Shown in pieces: positions 5,165-5,974 of a stretch of DNA of 5,974 nt. Origin of the DNA: Eggerthellaceae bacterium (GTDB lineage Bacteria > Actinomycetota > Coriobacteriia > Coriobacteriales > Eggerthellaceae); NCBI GenBank assembly GCA_900754955.1, contig CAAEEV010000057.1:1-5974 (forward strand), in the 5' to 3' direction. Under the pieces are notes generated by a model, which saw nothing but the letters and a program-made list of their open reading frames with translations, ran no database searches and was not told the DNA's origin. The translations under genes and the position numbers were made by a program. The stretch's first letter is position 1. The number at the start of each line of letters is the position of its first letter.

Positions 5165-5974
5165 ATGGGAATGAAAGTTGCGGTGCTGATGGGAGGCACG
5201 TCGTTCGAGCGTGCGTTCTCCCTTGAGAGCGGCAAGAACGTGTGCGATGCGCTCGAGGAGGCGGGCCATCGCGTCGTGCCGCTCGACACGAATTCCGAGC
5301 TCGTGCCGACGCTGCGCAGCGAGAAGCCCGACGTGGTGTACAACGCGCTGCACGGCAAGCACGGCGAGGACGGCACCATCCAGAGCCTGCTCGAGTTTCT
5401 GGGCATCCCGTTCGTGGGTTCGCCCGCGAGCGTGTGCCATCGTTCGTGGAACAAAGACGCGCTGCACTCCTCGCTTGCGAAGTACTGGGACCTCACGGGT
5501 CAGCCCGCGGGCGTGGCGTCGTGGCCCCAGGGCGTGTACATCGCGCGCGACGCGTTTCAGAACATGGGCGCGGCGACGGCGCTCGACCTCGTCGAGGAGC
5601 GCGTGATCGGCGGCTACCCTGTGGCGGTGAAGCCCGCTCATGGTGGCAGCGCGCTCGGCGTGCATCGAGTCGACTCGAAGGACGAGCTCGGCGAGGCGAT
5701 TCTCGACGCGCTGTCCTACGACGACGCCGTCAACATCGAGCAGTGGATCGAGGGCGTGGAGCTGTCGGTGTCCATCATCGGCAACGGAGCGAACGCCTAC
5801 GCGCTGCCGCCCGTCGAGATCGAGGCGAAGGGGAAGTTCTTCGACGCCGACGCGCGCATCAAGGAAGGACTCGTGGAGTACCACTGCCCCGTGCGTCCCG
5901 AGTCGCTCTCGCCCGACGCGGCCCAGGCTCAGGCGATCCGCGCCGAGATCGAGCGCGCGGCGCTCGAGGTGTAC
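5165..5974 (+). CDS. ddl: D-alanine--D-alanine ligase-like ATP-grasp enzyme (3' end cut off)
   Basis: The first 270 residues are present and the frame is open at the window edge, so roughly the last 70-100 residues are missing. Ddl enzymes join two D-alanines with ATP in the cytoplasm to make the dipeptide end of peptidoglycan precursors. Visible hallmarks are MKVAVLMGGTSFERAFSLESG (3-23) with Glu15 at the D-Ala-1 site, LHGKHGEDGTIQSLLE (62-77), FVGSPA (83-88), PVAVKPAHGGSALGV (152-166) with ATP-binding Lys156 and Ser162, IEQWIEGVEL (191-200), and PPVEIEAKGKFFD (215-227). The start ATG at 5165 has AAGGAG 7 nt upstream. The omega loop reads FFDADARIKEG where E. coli DdlB has YDYEAKY, so the usual Lys and Tyr appear replaced by Arg231 and Ile232. 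Ddl is the best family name, but substrate specificity is uncertain. It is 36 nt downstream of the aminotransferase. Confidence 0.88.
   Translation, partial: MGMKVAVLMGGTSFERAFSLESGKNVCDALEEAGHRVVPLDTNSELVPTLRSEKPDVVYNALHGKHGEDGTIQSLLEFLGIPFVGSPASVCHRSWNKDALHSSLAKYWDLTGQPAGVASWPQGVYIARDAFQNMGAATALDLVEERVIGGYPVAVKPAHGGSALGVHRVDSKDELGEAILDALSYDDAVNIEQWIEGVELSVSIIGNGANAYALPPVEIEAKGKFFDADARIKEGLVEYHCPVRPESLSPDAAQAQAIRAEIERAALEVY

Noticed and set aside
3971..5884. 637-codon open frame on the minus strand
   Set aside because: It lies opposite two well-supported genes. Its His/Arg/Val/Leu-rich product is typical of a frame mirrored from G+C-rich codons, and no ribosome binding site or family motif is visible.

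Overview
The window comes from a G+C-rich bacterium: codons end overwhelmingly in G or C, and long spurious antisense frames lie opposite the real genes. The Gram-positive style SerRS (SCSNC motif), the spacing of the genes and their codon use suggest a high-G+C Gram-positive. A member of the Coriobacteriia (Eggerthella relatives) is my best guess. This is inference and no database was searched.

Layout. All genes are on the plus strand. (1) Bases 42-265 hold a small zinc-ribbon protein gene that is broken by a one-base frameshift near base 138. (2) Bases 266-681 are non-coding. They contain a long imperfect inverted repeat (359-427), a candidate -10 box (516-521) and a roughly 150-nt serS leader with two clean hairpins. 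(3) Bases 682-1977 encode a complete seryl-tRNA synthetase. (4) Bases 2007-3428 encode an unrecognised single-pass membrane protein with a disordered Ala/Ser/Pro/Arg-rich cytoplasmic region of about 320 residues and a small predicted extracytoplasmic domain. (5) Bases 3439-3882 encode a 147-residue protein that resembles the N-terminal domain of cyanophycin synthetase, standing alone, with an intact HxxEH motif. (6) Bases 3848-5128 encode a fold-type I PLP aminotransferase. (7) From 5165 to the window edge is the first 270 codons of a D-Ala-D-Ala ligase-like ATP-grasp enzyme.

Genes 3 to 7 are tightly spaced: gaps of 29, 10 and 36 nt and one 35-nt overlap. They probably form one transcription unit led by serS. 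serS charges tRNA-Ser. The ligase homologue would normally make the D-Ala-D-Ala dipeptide of peptidoglycan. The aminotransferase and the small HxxEH protein have no assigned role here.

The most interesting points are the free-standing cyanophycin-synthetase-N-like protein with a possible metallohydrolase site, the ligase whose usual omega-loop tyrosine and lysine appear substituted, the frameshifted zinc-ribbon gene, and the structured intergenic region upstream of serS.
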